Notes: generated by a model from the letters alone, not told the origin. DNA of 64,000 nt from Undaria pinnatifida (GCA_012845835.1 JABAKD010000001.1:5028976-5092975); one strand, 5' to 3'; shown: positions 20,972 through 33,633, counted from the stretch's first letter. Numbers and translations: made by a program.

Positions 20972-21637
20972 CTGGAAACCACATACCAGGCACCACATAA
21001 AAAGCAGAAGGTAGAACAAACGCTTCACATATATGACGAATCAGACGTGATCCCATTTCACTATCAATACCATGATCTCGATGCATTCCTGATTAGCACG
21101 ACCCGTATGTACGATCTAGTGTAGATGATGTCATGCGTGGCGGCTGAGACCTGCATGACACTGCTCGTGCGGACATCTTTGCTGGGCGGAATCTGTATGA
21201 TACCATGTCTCTCGAGAAAACATCTCTGACGGAAAAAATTGCATCTATAGTAGACCATCTACATCGTGATCTGTCCGACTTGCCCAACACTAACAGTAAC
21301 ATTAACACGCACATCTCGATTGCATCATCGAATCATCAAAGCATTTGCATTACATCATATTACCAGCATTACATGATCATGCCGCATCACACATAAACAT
21401 GATGGCATCACAACTACTGTTTTTTGGGGGGGGGTATCGTAGAATCAGTCGGCATGACAAGAGAACAGAACACAAATCTTGGTACTTTGATTGCGGGCAA
21501 GCGGCGGAAACTTCATTTAGATACTCGTGCCGTTAATACCAATAAAAACCCTATTTTAACAGATTAAACTAATATTCACCAACAAATTAATACGAAGTAC
21601 TTCGTGTACGAGTACATACTAACAAGTAGAATACTAC

Positions 21638-21799
21638 CTTGCGTCGCCGGCAATGGCTCAAGCTCTGTTTCCCCGCCAAGCTCTTCTGTTGAATCACCGT
21701 AGATGTCGCCAAGACCTTCCTTCAAGGGAGCCGGGGATGTTCGAATGTCCCTCTCCACCTTCTTGCTGCAAACTGGAATGTTAGAACCCGCCGAGGTCA
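21638..21799 (-). CDS. TKL kinase exon F
   Basis: The 162-nt exon encodes TSAGSNIPVCSKKVERDI followed by an acidic stretch (GDSTEELGGETELEPLPATQ). The acceptor is GCCGTTGCAG, with a second possible acceptor ATTCCAG 25 bases on in the same phase. The donor is CAAG|GTAGTA. It enters and leaves in phase 1, matching exons E and G. It has no known domain and is probably a linker before the kinase domain. Three decayed look-alikes of its 5' part lie upstream in the preceding intron. Confidence 0.75.
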
Positions 21800-24269
21800 C
21801 TGCAACGGCAAAAACACCATCAAAACGATACATATACAGCGGGCATAAATAATTAATTTATATTTCTTGGGGTTCGGGGAGACGAGATATATTTAAGAGG
21901 GATGATACACAATGAATTCAAATCAGTAGAATCGGGGAGAAGATATCAAGAGAGCCGGGGGTATTCAAAAGTCCCACTCCACCTTCTTGCTACCGCCAGG
22001 GACGCTCGAACGACCCGACGAGACCACTGCAGCAGTAGCAATAGCATCATAGCAATACCATCAAAATTGTGACAAATAGTGACAATGGTACTCGTGACAA
22101 AGAAGAGACAGTACGACTAGAATCAATATAGTCTCAATATAATTCGGTACCTGGTGGAAGGCAGTACCAATAGCATCAAAAGCATTCATGACACAATAAA
22201 AAATCATCAGCGCATCTGTGATATAAACGCAAGAAAGCTGACGAAAACCACTGCAGTAGTAGCAATAGTACCAACACTAGCAAAAACAGTGATAACAGCA
22301 TGATTATATAATACGAGTAGTATCAATGCCATTCATGCCAGGGTAGCAGCAGTAGAATTAGCAGCATTCGTGACATGAAAAAAATACCATCACTGATATA
22401 AAATTATGTGTGTGTAAAATATGCACTTGTTTTTTTTGGCATGCTGTGGTCGGGCGGCCGAAGTTTTGTTTCTCGCACTTTTAGCTGCGGGACAAGCAAG
22501 GGCTCCGTCGGTACATTACGACGCATGTCGGGGTCCCGGCCGTGCTTCGTCGCGGTGCTCTGAGCATTCAACATCGCTGAACTGGCTCTGTTTTTCAAGG
22601 GGCTGCGTTCCGCCTCGCTGAGTCCAGCAGGTGTGAATGGAAAACCCTACAATTTGTTCATATTTTTCAATAGTCCGCCCCGTTCTCAGATGTTCTTGCC
22701 CGTTCTGATATTTCGCCGCCGTACAACATGAGGCACATTAGTACTTACCGTTACCCCTTCTGCTGCCTGCTACGACGCTGTTACATACAGCCAGCAGCAG
22801 CACCAGCAGCAGCACACATCTCTAGCATCATACCTGGTACGTATCTGTTGCACCTACCCCTGTGACTTCTCTGTTGTACATCTCGCACTGAACATGTAAC
22901 ATACCTCGCCTGCGACAAAACTGCATCCCTCCGCCCGTCTACCTGGGAGATCGGCACCTTGCTACTTTTACTCAGTTGTTCTTCTCCCCGCGCCGCATTT
23001 GGGAGGTAGTCGCACCGAGGACGACCCACAGAGCGAGACCCTTACTGCCGCCTGCCTCGTATCTCCGAGCCGCGCAGGGTCCGTACAAACAATCCATATC
23101 TTAATTGTGAGGAAAATAGACTAAAAATGTCGATCGACAGAAACTATGAGTAAGTCCTTCTATACTCGTGTTCAACCATGAGCCCCAACACTGAACCTGA
23201 CATATACCTCGGGCTAGGTCAGGAACCCCCATGAGATTCCGCCAATTTTACCTTCGACTCAATTTCGGTACTGGACAGTATGTAATCGTCGCATTGCTCT
23301 CACCGTTCCATCTGGGTGTTTTCTAGTGCTCTCATCGTTTCATCTAGGTGCTTTCCATGTGTGTGAGTTTTGCAACTTCTTGGCACGCGAGAAATTTTCC
23401 ACTTTTTTTACATGTTGGGATGAAGGTAAGAATCGAACCCTCGACCTCACTCTTCAAAATCTCACGGCCTGCCAGCGACACCGTTGTGAGGAAAGTAGAC
23501 GAAAGATGTCAATCGGCAAATGCTACCTCGAGTATAGATACTTTTATACTAGTGTTCCACCATAGTGTTTCTTCTCACTCTGCTGCCGATGCTGTGCTGC
23601 ACACATCGCCCTCCAGGCACAGTACTTGTGTCAGTCACGGTACAACAGCTGCTGCGCTGTGCGTTCTCTCCTTTGAGACAGCCACAGACGGTGCTTCTGT
23701 GCGTATTTATTCGTATGTACCAGGTACGCATGCGCTGCCACAAAATCAGTATACAGAATCAGCACAGCAGCAGCAGAACAATTGCAGGATCCTAGAGTCG
23801 TGTTCCAAGCTCTTGCCTTCGTTCCAGTAGTCACGGTGTATGTGTGCGTGGTTGGCGCACAGCAGGAGATCGAGCCATGACAACAACAGTTCCACGTCCA
23901 TTTGCAACAACCAAACACACATCGTCGGACCTCATAATAACAAGTACGCGATCACACAGAAGTAGTTCGTAGCAAAAGCAGTAGCTAATGTTTGGTCACG
24001 ACTCCTGACGTTTTTCGTGTTCGTGAGGAGCGGCCCTCACACAAGTCATTGGAACGCCTGTGTTCCCCTTTCGGACTTGCGACGCGCCCGGGATATCAAG
24101 TTAGCCCAATTCTGAAGGGGAACCTTGTGCCATACATAAACAGGAGAACCCGCCGACACCACTGCAGTAGTGGCAGTACCATCCGTAGTATGTAGCAATA
24201 GCAGCATTAATAGCACTTCATGATAGAATAGACTGCAGTGTAGCAACAGCATCAATAGTTAGGCCTCAC
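21800..24269 (-). other. Kinase intron E/F with exon-like echoes
   Basis: The 2.47-kb intron holds partial copies of exon F (see 21950-22036), AGTAGTAGCAATAGC-type low complexity at 22020-22330, and CAG runs near 22790 and 23760. Two related blocks lie at 23100-23190 and 23480-23560. A tRNA-like box occurs at about 23405-23475 on the minus strand. No further exon is needed to keep the frame. Confidence 0.6.
21950..22036 (-). pseudogene. Decayed duplicate of kinase exon F 5' part
   Basis: On the minus strand a CTGCAG acceptor is followed by sequence aligning to exon F: AGCAAGAAGGTGGAG is identical and the flanks are similar (TCGTCGGGTCG against TCGGCGGGTTC). The frame meets TGA where exon F has CGA. 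If spliced in, it would truncate the protein before the kinase domain. Fainter acceptor-region echoes lie near 22250 and 24150. Confidence 0.6.
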
Positions 24270-25371
24270 CTACCGCGCCTCCTGAGTCGTCCCTCGAAGG
24301 CGCTGTCGCTTTCCTCTGGCCATCACCGTCATGCGACCCCTCCACATTGCCAAGCAAGTTTTTCCCTCTATCATAGATGGGAATACTGCACTTCAAACCT
24401 ATCTGGCGGACCACAACCTCCGTAGCAATGTTAGCCACCTCATCACCTTGCACAATGGCCGTACTTGCGGCTGCGTTTGTCTTTGCTCCGTCCGATGCTG
24501 CCACAGCAGCAGCAGCCGTGCCCGTTGCCGCCTTCGCTGCCGCTGCCCTCCCCGCACCGGCCAACGGAGTCTCAGCCTCGGCAAACACTCTTCTCGCCGA
24601 GCGATCATTCGACGCTTCACCCAGCCCCCCTCTCATTTCCTCCTCCACCGCCCTCACGTCAATTTTCAGGTTTTCGTCTCTACGAGGGCTATTGCCCCGA
24701 GGACTACTGTTTTCTCGGTGAACACGAGGGCTGTTGGCACGAGGGTTAGTGTCTCTGATGCCTTTACGAGGACTATTAAGGCTGCTGTCTCTATAGACGC
24801 GAGGACTGTCATCCGGAAAGACAAGAGCGGTGGGACGTGTTTCACCCGCGTTGTTATTGCCGCGTTTGGACCCTCCCGCGGCATCCTGTCTTCGCGGTGA
24901 CAGAGCAGTCCATCCTACGGCGCGCCGAGGTGACCGCAGTCCAGCCCTAGGAGAAATCCTTCTCCTCACACCACTGCCACGGTTGGCAACCACACCGACA
25001 CCGACATCGACACCGATATTTTCCTCTGATCCAGCCTCTACTTCTGTCTCAGACGGGCACGCAGCTCCACCGCCGGCCAAACCTCCCTCCTCGCTAACCT
25101 TTGGAACGCCAATATTTGCGGCTTCGCTCCAAAAGATCTCAGGCGGTGGCGGTGGCGGTGGCGGTGGGGATGGCTTGCCCCCTTTAAGCCTTGCCACGGT
25201 GCCCTCGAGCATATAGGTGGGCATGAGGTCTCCTTCCGGGGATGGTGCTGCAAACACATAACTGCTTCGCCCTGATGAGTCGCCCCGGCCTCGCTGTAAT
25301 CTACGCTCGGGCGTGGTGATAATCGCTCCGTGTTCATGCGAACCACGTGACCCGTGTGAGTCAGATGGTAC
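24270..25371 (-). CDS. TKL kinase exon E (large low-complexity exon)
   Basis: The 1102-nt exon is open throughout. It follows a TTTGTTTAG acceptor in phase 0 and ends GTAG|GTGAGG in phase 1. The protein has VPSDSHGSRGSHEHG, a Pro9 run, and an acidic Gly/Val stretch. A block of at least seven SPR motifs follows (SPRAGLRSPRRAVG, NSPRVHRENSSPRGNSPRR), then an Ala-rich region. S-P-R sites are typical targets of proline-directed kinases, so this may be a regulatory, phosphorylated tail, but that is inference. It spans residues about 434-800. Low complexity makes family assignment impossible from this part alone. Confidence 0.8.
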
Positions 25372-26729
25372 CTAAACAAAGAAAAAAAGCGAGGGGGGTT
25401 TTGATAAATTGTGTCATATTGTGACTTACGGTTTGGTGTGCGACGATTCGTGTTACGGCGGCGAGGTCATCGTATATTACAGATACGAGGGCGTGTCGTA
25501 ACAGCTACCCGTATAAATTATGCGCGGAGTATGAGTGGGGGTCATGCTGTCGGAAGCTTCCTGCTGCACGTTACGCAGCGGAAGGGGGGCAGCCGTCATG
25601 TAAGGTTTCTACGAAGAGTACGAAGCCGTACAAAGGCCGGGTCAGTATCTTGGGGAGTCTGGTCTCCACCTCGTGTTTACCAAGCACGGCCCAGGCCCAG
25701 GAGAACAAACGAGAGACAGTGTCACCTATGATATAATCGATGTGCTTGTCTATCACACGCATCACACGCAAATTGCATCCTATCGATTTGTGCCGCCCAA
25801 GCATCCGATTCGCCCATGCGTGGACCTTGGCGTTGCCTGGGAATTGCCTTGGAATGAATTGCCTTGGTATTGCCCCCTTCCAAGAACTATACATGTATAC
25901 GTGGACCTTGGCGTTGCCTGGGAATTGCCTTGGAATGAATTGCCTTGGTATTGCCCCCTTCCAAGAACTATACATGTATACGTTGGACATTCTACATTCT
26001 AGCTACCCTTGCGATATACGCGTACAGGATTACAGGATACAGGATACGAACAGCGAGGATGACAAGGCACGTCAGCACCGTGCTGAGTAAACCTGAAATT
26101 GGGCTGGATCCAAGGTCAATGATAGGGGATTCAACCCTAGGCCGTCTACAACATATGTCATGGTTTTGTATGGTATGGTATGGCATGTTATGGTATCGTG
26201 TACGACTGATTCTACGATACGGATAGCCCCCCCCCAGGCGATTTTCTTTAATGAACGTTTTATGGCCACTCGGCACGAGAACGGATGCTTTGAAAGCAAC
26301 GTCTTCATATATTTTCTGGTTTGCAAGGATTATTGAACGACGATGGCGGGTTGGTAAGGGGCACCGTATTGCAGGAGACACGGCCGGGAGCTGGTTTCAA
26401 AACCGGTGTTTTCGTTGAAGAAAAGTCGGGGGGGTACCGTAGAACGAGTCGTACGAGCAACATATTTCGGGTACCATGGTAGCTGGTATGACAAGCAAAT
26501 CACCACCAGCGAACACAGCAGCAACAGAAGCAACAATACCATCAGCGGCTACCAAGCAGCAACAACAGCAGTAATGCCAACAGCAACAACAGCAGCAACA
26601 CCAACAGCAACAATAAAAATCTTAAACGCATATGTCAATGGAGGTAAAAGACGGATTGTCAGCGGCGGGGGGTTCCTTCCATTTGGGCGTGGAAGCCCAT
26701 GAAGGGACCTCGCTTCGACGCGTACTCAC
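25372..26729 (-). other. Kinase intron D/E
   Basis: The 1358-bp intron runs from GTGAGTACG to TTTGTTTAG. It contains a perfect 81-bp tandem duplication (25820-25981) and CAA/CAG low complexity (26500-26620). Confidence 0.7.
25820..25981. repeat. Perfect 81-bp tandem duplication
   Basis: Positions 25820-25900 and 25901-25981 are identical. Each starts GTGGACCTTGGCGTTGCC and ends TATACATGTATAC. The unit is 27 codons long, so frames stay open through both, but it lies in an intron. Perfect identity suggests a very recent duplication or gene conversion. Confidence 0.95.
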
Positions 26730-27587
26730 CGACGAAGCTCCATCAACCCGAGAGTCCTGCACACCGCCGCCCCCATCGGATCGAAACACTTGCCTTTGCC
26801 CCTCCCCTCCACCTTGTCTAGTCTGCGCAGAATATCTCTGGTCTGTATGGGAGTCCGTCGCAGGAGAAAGAGACCCATAATCGTTTTCAAAGCCCTTGCT
26901 TTCAAAGGCACGATTCTGCACGTGCTGCGGCTTGTGGCTCTGCTTCACGCGCGGCGGGGACAAAAGCATCGCTGGGGCCGGCGCGACATGACTGCTCACG
27001 AATGTCGGAACGGGCGGAAGGACCCTTGGCGGCGACCTCACGGCAAAAAACTGCGAAGCTGGAGGACTGGTAACGCCGCTACCGCCACCGCCGCCGCCGC
27101 CGCCACCGCCACCGCCATTCCCACCACCACCACCGCCACCAGCGGCAGCAGTTGGACCGCCACACCCTTCCGCATCTCCCCCATCAACACTCAAGGTCCT
27201 GCTGGATGACCTCCGATGAGTGGCCTTGGAAAGACCGCCTTGCTTCTTAGGCGGCACATAAACGGGGATGAGTTGCTCACGTTCCCCTGAGTAGCCTTTC
27301 CCTAACGCCTCAACGAAGCCCTCTCCACACGCAACGGCACTGCTGCTTCTATTGTGCCCGGAGACCCTTGGGGCAGGGGAGCCGGCAGCATCTGGGAAAG
27401 TGGCTCTAGGATGCGCGAAGTTACCGCGCGCGCTGGAGGTTTGGTTGTGCTGGTCTGGTGACCTCCTGTCGTGATTGCCGATAGTGCCGTCATCACCACG
27501 ATCACACCCGGTGGTAGTGGTACTAGCTGCACCGTTGGCGTCGAAGCTAACTCCTCGACGTTGGGCACCTGGTTGAGGGTGTAGAGC
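26730..27587 (-). CDS. TKL kinase exon D (Gly-rich exon)
   Basis: The 858-nt exon is 286 codons in phase 0 at both ends. The acceptor TACCAG is the only nearby one that keeps both the frame and the phase; the donor is TCG|GTGAGTACG. The sequence is Ser-, Thr- and Gly-rich, with a long Gly tract encoded near 27075-27145. Motifs include IPVYVPPKKQGGLSK and RVLPPVPTFVSSHVAP. It has no fold that I recognise and is probably disordered. Residues about 148-433. The 5' boundary is less secure than the others because upstream sequence stays open for about 24 codons. Confidence 0.75.
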
Positions 27588-28310
27588 CTGGTACGGAGTG
27601 GTGGTGGTATCGTGCACAGCAGACAAAGTCGGAGGTGCCACCATAAAGCAAGGTCATGGAACAACGTATACGCTTATCAAGCCCGGTGGGAGCAGCGTTG
27701 ACAACGATGCTGAAATACCGACGTTAGGCGCGATGCTACAGAGCCTGAAACGAAGTGGTAGCCGTACTGTGCACAGCAGTGTCATGGGTGTCGCTATGTC
27801 GCCATACACTAGTATCATAGAGCAACGAAGTCAGAGGAACGGTTGGCTAAGTTGAAAACACGCAAGGTAGTGTCGTGGGTGTTGTGCAGCGCAGTGTCGT
27901 GTGGTCATACAGCCGTAGCATGGAAGAAGCAAGGCAAAGGCAAAGTTGCCCAACAAAGAAATCGCGGCCGGTTGGCAGACAATACTCCGTGCGACATCAG
28001 CAAATATGTCTGAGTAGAGTACATGCAAGCAAAGATGCATGCCACAAATAGTACTTTTAACAGTACTAGAGATAGCAATAGTTGCACCAATGTACACCTC
28101 AACTTTATGAGGCTCCTACAGCGATGCAAATCATACAAATCACACAAATCATACACTGACATACATTTATATAGCTCGTCCAAAAAATGAGTTTGAGAAA
28201 AACGGTACGCTTGACTCAATAACCAATCCCATGGGCTAGGTACGTAACCAACATTATCGCAACCATATCGGGTAGATCCTCAAATCATTATTAAGTAGTA
28301 CAAGGGCTCC

Positions 28311-28342
28311 GCATGGGCGCCGGCATTCGCCGGCGCCCATGC
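28311..28342. repeat. Perfect 14-bp GC-rich hairpin
   Basis: GCATGGGCGCCGGC, loop ATTC, then the exact complement. A GGCGCCCAT word with similar 3' flank (GGGTA..GGCACTCG) recurs near 28485. It may be the tip of a foldback element or an RNA hairpin in the intron. Confidence 0.8.
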
Positions 28343-28369
28343 TTCGGGTAGGGCAGGGCGGCACTCGGA

Positions 28370-28590
28370 CGAGGAAAAGGGGGAAAAGTTGTAGCTGTTC
28401 GATTGGACATTATTGAAAGTTTAAAGTAATGCCGAGAGTTTAATACGAATATGAGGCCTAAAGATCATAATTTGACATTGCATGGCGCCCATTCTTTGGG
28501 TAAGGATGGGTAGCACTCGACGAAATAAGTTGTAGCAATAAAGAAAATAAAGCTCATAGTAATGCCAAGAGTTTAATACGAATATGAGGT
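28370..28590. repeat. Diverged tandem pair
   Basis: AAGTTGTAGC, then TAATGCC(G/A)AGAGTTTAA, then TACGAATATGAGG occurs once near 28386-28453 and again near 28528-28589. Each copy is preceded by a GGCGCCCAT..GGCACTCG-like block. Confidence 0.6.
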
Positions 28591-29200
28591 TCTAAAGGTT
28601 TACTTTGATGAAAGGAAAACATATAAACGAAGGAAGCAAGCATAGGCGAAACACTGTTATTAAAACCGCCAAGTAAAAGTAGGCCAGAAATGCCGAAAGG
28701 ATAATTTGAGAACCTGCTTCGCTTCGAGGCTTCGAGGCGAAAGGAAATAGGACATGGCATCAATAAAAAATGCATCGGACGGAATGGTTGAAAATGTTTA
28801 ATTTACGGAAGAGAAAAAGGAAGGCGCCGTTGATTGTGCCTTTGAAAACCCCTCGGTGTTTACTCGCACAGTAGACGAAGAACTTACCATGTTTGTTTCC
28901 AAAATATACGAAGAACTCACTCACAGAAACGAACTAAAGACGACACTGCATGCCCTCAATTAGCTACTTTAATGTACGCGGCACTTACACTGGTGAAGAT
29001 ATACAAGAATAAAAAAAAGAATTATGCAGACTTAGAGAGGAGCGCTAAAGGGGACATAGAATGCCCTCGATCCAATAAAGGGGATATACAAATGCCCTCG
29101 ATCCAATTGGTACTTTCAACGCAGAGAACTTACACCAGAGAAATGGCAAGCTAGACGAGAAAAGGGGGATAATCAAGCCTCACACAAGATAAACAAAATA

Positions 29201-29526
29201 ATCCTAGACTAGTATGAAATCGTACCACTATCACTAACAGCCCCCGACTCTGTGGAAGGTAGGCCCCAAAACAACTTAATCCGTATGACAGATCAGTATT
29301 TGATCGTACCATAGTCGCAAAACAGCTCTCCGCCCCGGCGTGAGATACACGATGGGTCCTCCGGGCTTACTTGCACAATGTACGAAGAACTCACTTAGAG
29401 AGGAGCCCCAAAGGGGATACAGAAAAATAATCCTAGACGGGTATGGAATCTTACCACTGTCATTAAAAGCCCCCGACTCTGTGGAAGGTAGGCCCAAAAA
29501 CAACTTAATCCGTATGACAGATCAGT
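29201..29526. repeat. Tandem pair, about 228-bp period
   Basis: The block ending ACTCTGTGGAAGGTAGGCCC, AACAACTTAATCCGTATGAC and AGATCAGT occurs at about 29203-29297 and 29431-29526. The two copies are highly similar. Confidence 0.8.
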
Positions 29527-30296
29527 GTTGAGCATATCTGTATCTGCAGACCAAGCACGCTCAAAATGATGAACACTCCAACAGCACCAAACGCAAAAAT
29601 ATAAAAAGGCGGATTATGAAAGTGATCTACTACTGGTATACAGTAATTAACACGCGTTCTTCTGGACGTATCATGTGTCGTCTTGCAGCCACACCTGCAG
29701 CCACATGGCCAGCACGCACACAGCACATGATAGCCCAACAGCACACGCGCAACCAACCGCTGCACGTATGAAGCCTACAGCGCGGCACCACGAATAACGA
29801 ACGACCGCAACGGCTGGATTAGCCCTTTGACAGACCGGCGCCCCTGCTCTCGAGCCCGGGCAAGATGTGTGTCTGTTGCTTGGTTTCAGTTGATGAGGGC
29901 ACTCCACAGCAGTAGCTAGCTGGAGCACAGCAGTCAGTTATCCCTTTGTTGTATCAACCCCCTTGCCTGCGTTCGTTCCTCGGCATCGATCGCTTTTAGA
30001 TTGTGTCTATCCCCAAGCTACCCCAACAGCAGTCACCACGTAAAGAAAAACTCAAATCATGACCCATGGCGGCTTCCGCGCGCTTATACTGTGGCGTGCA
30101 GTTGTTGCAGGCAACGTTTTCTGGCCCATGCCGTGCATGCCTCGTCTTACACCCCTGGCAGCTCGTGCCCTACGCTGCTCTGGGTCTCGGACGGGACGGG
30201 GCAAATAACCTTGCTTCGTCTCGTCTCGAGTCTTGGGCCCTTGATGACACGAGTGTGGAGAAAACGCCAAAATCAGGTTTAGACAGCACAAAGTGG

Positions 30297-30519
30297 TGCA
30301 CAATCTGTGACGAAACAATAATAAGTTGTATTTGCGGAAACATCATCAAGTGCCGTTTGGAAATTATGCCAATTTCGTAAATCATCCAGGCGCGTGCAAA
30401 TAAACGCCTGGTGCACAATCTGTGACCAAACAATAATAAGTTGCACATGCCACCGCAAAATTCGAAACATTATCAAGTACCGTTTGGAAATGATGCCAAT
30501 TTTGTAAATCATCCAGGCG
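30297..30519. repeat. Tandem pair, about 115-bp period
   Basis: GCACAATCTGTGAC, AAACAATAATAAGTTG and CCGTTTGGAAAT..ATGCCAATTT occur at about 30298-30390 and 30412-30519, both ending AAATCATCCAGGCG. Confidence 0.75.
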
Positions 30520-31137
30520 TTGCAGACATCAAGATTCAACCAAAATCTCCGAAATTCCTCCTCGACATGCGGTATTTTTGCAACTTGTTGCTTGGCTCGC
30601 TCGGCATCCGTCCGCGTTCACGTCGATGTGCGGAACGGACACGGCAGGGCGAGGGGCGTTGGAGCCGCCCCCCGAAGGCGGCGCTCGAACTAGGCTATGT
30701 TCGACCGAGAATTCCAGCTCCGCGAATTCCATACTTCGGCCGAGACAAAAAAAAACTCCTGGCCAAATCACTGACACCAAATAATGTTTTTATATATATA
30801 TGTATATTATATTGACTGTGAACATGACTACGTAGTATCATAGCTTTTAGTACCACCAGTCAGAAATCCTGTTAATATAGATTATAGCCTTATTGTAAAC
30901 TTATTGTTGCACGTGTGGAACAGACTATTAATACCTGTCACTCACTTCTCGAAGCTTGTCCCTTACGGCAACACTGAGGCAGTGTAACACAAGAAAATGT
31001 TTTTCTTATATTTCATGCAAAGCCTAAGTGCTAATAATACACAAAATTCCTCTCTAACCCAGTTTATTAGGTGTTGTTATTACAGTATGTGTTGTCGCCT
31101 CTTTCCTGTCTCTATTTTACAGCATCGCATCACTGAC

Positions 31138-31357
31138 CTTGCCGTGCACCGCCTTCTCCTCGAAGCTTATCCCAGATGGTAACACGGAGGGGAGTGCTTG
31201 TCGAGGCAGCAATTGCTGCTGTTGCTGCTGCTGCTGATCGGCCGTAGTACTGCTGACACTGTTGTTGCGCTCGAACAAACTACCGCCAAACTCGGGGGAA
31301 GGGCTGGTAGAAGCGTGAGTTGCTGATGTTCCGCTCCCCACATGTCCTCGGTGCACG
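31138..31357 (-). CDS. TKL kinase exon C (Gln-rich)
   Basis: The 220-nt exon follows a TATTTTTTAG acceptor and ends AAG|GTCAGTG. It reads VHRGHVGSGTSATHAS, then SPSPEFGGSLFERNNSV, then a run of eight Gln and LPSGISFEEKAVHGK. It starts with the third base of a Ser codon (phase 2 from exon B) and ends in phase 0. The Gln tract is encoded by CAG/CAA and may vary in length between individuals. No domain is recognised. Residues about 74-147. Confidence 0.75.
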
Positions 31358-33534
31358 CTAAAAAATACAATATGGCAGAATAGCAAATACAATAAAACAG
31401 ATATAAGACACCGGTGCGGAGGACAACAAATGTTCAACATACCTAGTGCCTGGAATAGGGTTAATAGTGTCATAATATTAGTAGTGTTGACGCACAGCTT
31501 CAACAGGGCTGTCAATTGACTGGAGTTCACGGCTACCAGGTATTATTAGTTGGTAGGTGGATGGCGATGTAAGGCAAATGTAGCTGACTTATCGATAGTA
31601 TGCAATTAAAAACACACGTCGAGCAAGAAACGCACTACCCAGACGAAAAGACGCAAAACTTCAAAGACTGCCGCATGCAGCTAACTGCAACAACTGTCGC
31701 ATTACGAGTATTGTATTCAACTACTAATAATAACTGTCAATAGGCAACGTAGAGTCAGCCAATTCACAGCCGTTACTGCTGTGTAATAACTAATAACACA
31801 GCACAATCCTAAATACCACTGCTGCCCTGTTCTTGATACTATTAATAATAGTACTGTAACAGCACACTAACCTTACCAATACTCTTATTTGTGAACGTCC
31901 GTTCACCATTCATTGATTAATCAAAACTGCGGCCAATGTATTCTAAAGCGTCAGAATCGTTCAACGGGCATTTATATTGACCATAAATACCTGCTAGGGA
32001 GCTACAGCCGAGCGCATGAGCTGCACGCCCCCAACTAACCGATCCACATATGTAACATAATCTCCCATTGGTACTGCTGTGAATGGAGCCTGTCCTGTGA
32101 CCACGGACTTGATTATGCGAGTTAATGTGAGAACAACAACAACTGCTGTACGAGTGTCGTGTTGATCTGCCCATAGTCAACCGTCGAGTAACTGGCAGGA
32201 AGTCTTGTCATTGTGCAGGTTCATCTGCGTACCTGGTACGGATTAAATTTTGAAAATATATTTTCAGGACGTCAGCTGTGAGTTCGACGAATTGCGGTTC
32301 AATACTCATCTTTACAAGCTGCATTGTTGGCACTTGTAATATACTATGTGGGTGATTTTTTTATTGCGAGGGGTCCTACTTCTTTTTTTTAATATGTATA
32401 TGTTTTGTTGTTCTTCATTATATTGTTCAGCTACCATCGTTTGCTGAGTTGTGGCCATAATCTCGCCTGTTTAGTCGATTATGCCTTTGTCGATACTGGA
32501 GCCATGCCACCGTATCGTTAACCATGCGCAAGCAGTCCGTCATACCGCATCGTTATCGTTACATCCACACCGTCGTCACGTCATGCAGACTCACTCGTAC
32601 AAGGTTTTGGCCGACCAATCGTTCATCAATTATATTGCACACTGCGTGCACAAGTTCCTGGCAATTCGTTGCTCAGCACATTATACTCCTAATAAAGTGT
32701 GTACCAAGCCATGCAAGCAAACGTCTCATACACGCATCGCCAATGGTGATACATGTCCTGACTAATGCACAAAGGTACCATCTTCGATATAAAATGTTGT
32801 TCGTTATCGCTAAGTACATGAATTCGGCACCAGACAACCGTGCAGGTGAAGAAAGAAAGTTCATATGATACCACTGGTAGTGCAGTGCATGACGGACACC
32901 TTATTAATAGTACAACTCTATTATGCTTCATTCAAGTCCGTGGTTCAAACTACGTCGACGGTGACATGATTAGAAGATGCACAGGTTGTTACATACCAGG
33001 TACACATCAACTACCACAATACAACACAAACCCTTGACTTCGTAGAGAGCCTGTCTCCCTTCTAATGTTCGAAAGCTGTGCTGGGTTCTCAAGTATGAAG
33101 CGTTCAAACATTGGGGGGCGATGTGGGTCACAGGTGCACATGCTACCGTTGCAAAGTCAAATCTTCTCGCCAAGATGAGCGGTAGCCGTTCTAGGGCTTT
33201 TGGACATCGTATATTTTTGCACCAAAAGTGATCGTGGAGTCTCCGTAGACAGAGGAAAAACAGTCGGACAAATCATTTGCCCGCAGACAAGTAATCACTC
33301 CCGTCGACCCTCATCTTCATGTGGAAGCACCTCTCGTTGCCTCAAGGCAATAGTATCGGTTTCCCTCGCATGGTTGGTTGAACTTTGCCCCAACCTGGCG
33401 TATACTACACGCTACAAAATACAGGAAGAAAACTTGTTGCAGTCGTGAGTTGAACCTGGGATACCCCAATCCCTCATTATTAAAAAATAGTAATACTTGA
33501 TACATAGCACTAATAAGGCGCATTAGTGCTAACC

Positions 33535-33552
33535 TGCGTCAAACGGTCCCTT
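33535..33552 (-). pseudogene. Echo of kinase exon B 3' end
   Basis: On the minus strand GGGACCGTTTGACGCAG|GTTAGC repeats the last bases and donor of exon B (GGGGCCGTTCGACGCAG|GTTCG), 100 bp further into the intron. It looks like a partial duplication of an exon-intron border, possibly a decoy donor. Confidence 0.5.
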
Positions 33553-33633
33553 CAACAACAACAACAACAGCAACAACAACGACAACAATCATATATACGT
33601 CCGTTTAATATATATAAATGGTGATGCACGAAC

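Larger units (their letters stand above)
27588..31137 (-). other. Kinase intron C/D
   Basis: The 3.5-kb intron is rich in small duplications: a 14-bp perfect hairpin (28311-28342), a diverged tandem pair at 28370-28590, a pair at 29201-29526 and a pair at 30297-30519. No coding exon was recognised. Confidence 0.6.
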
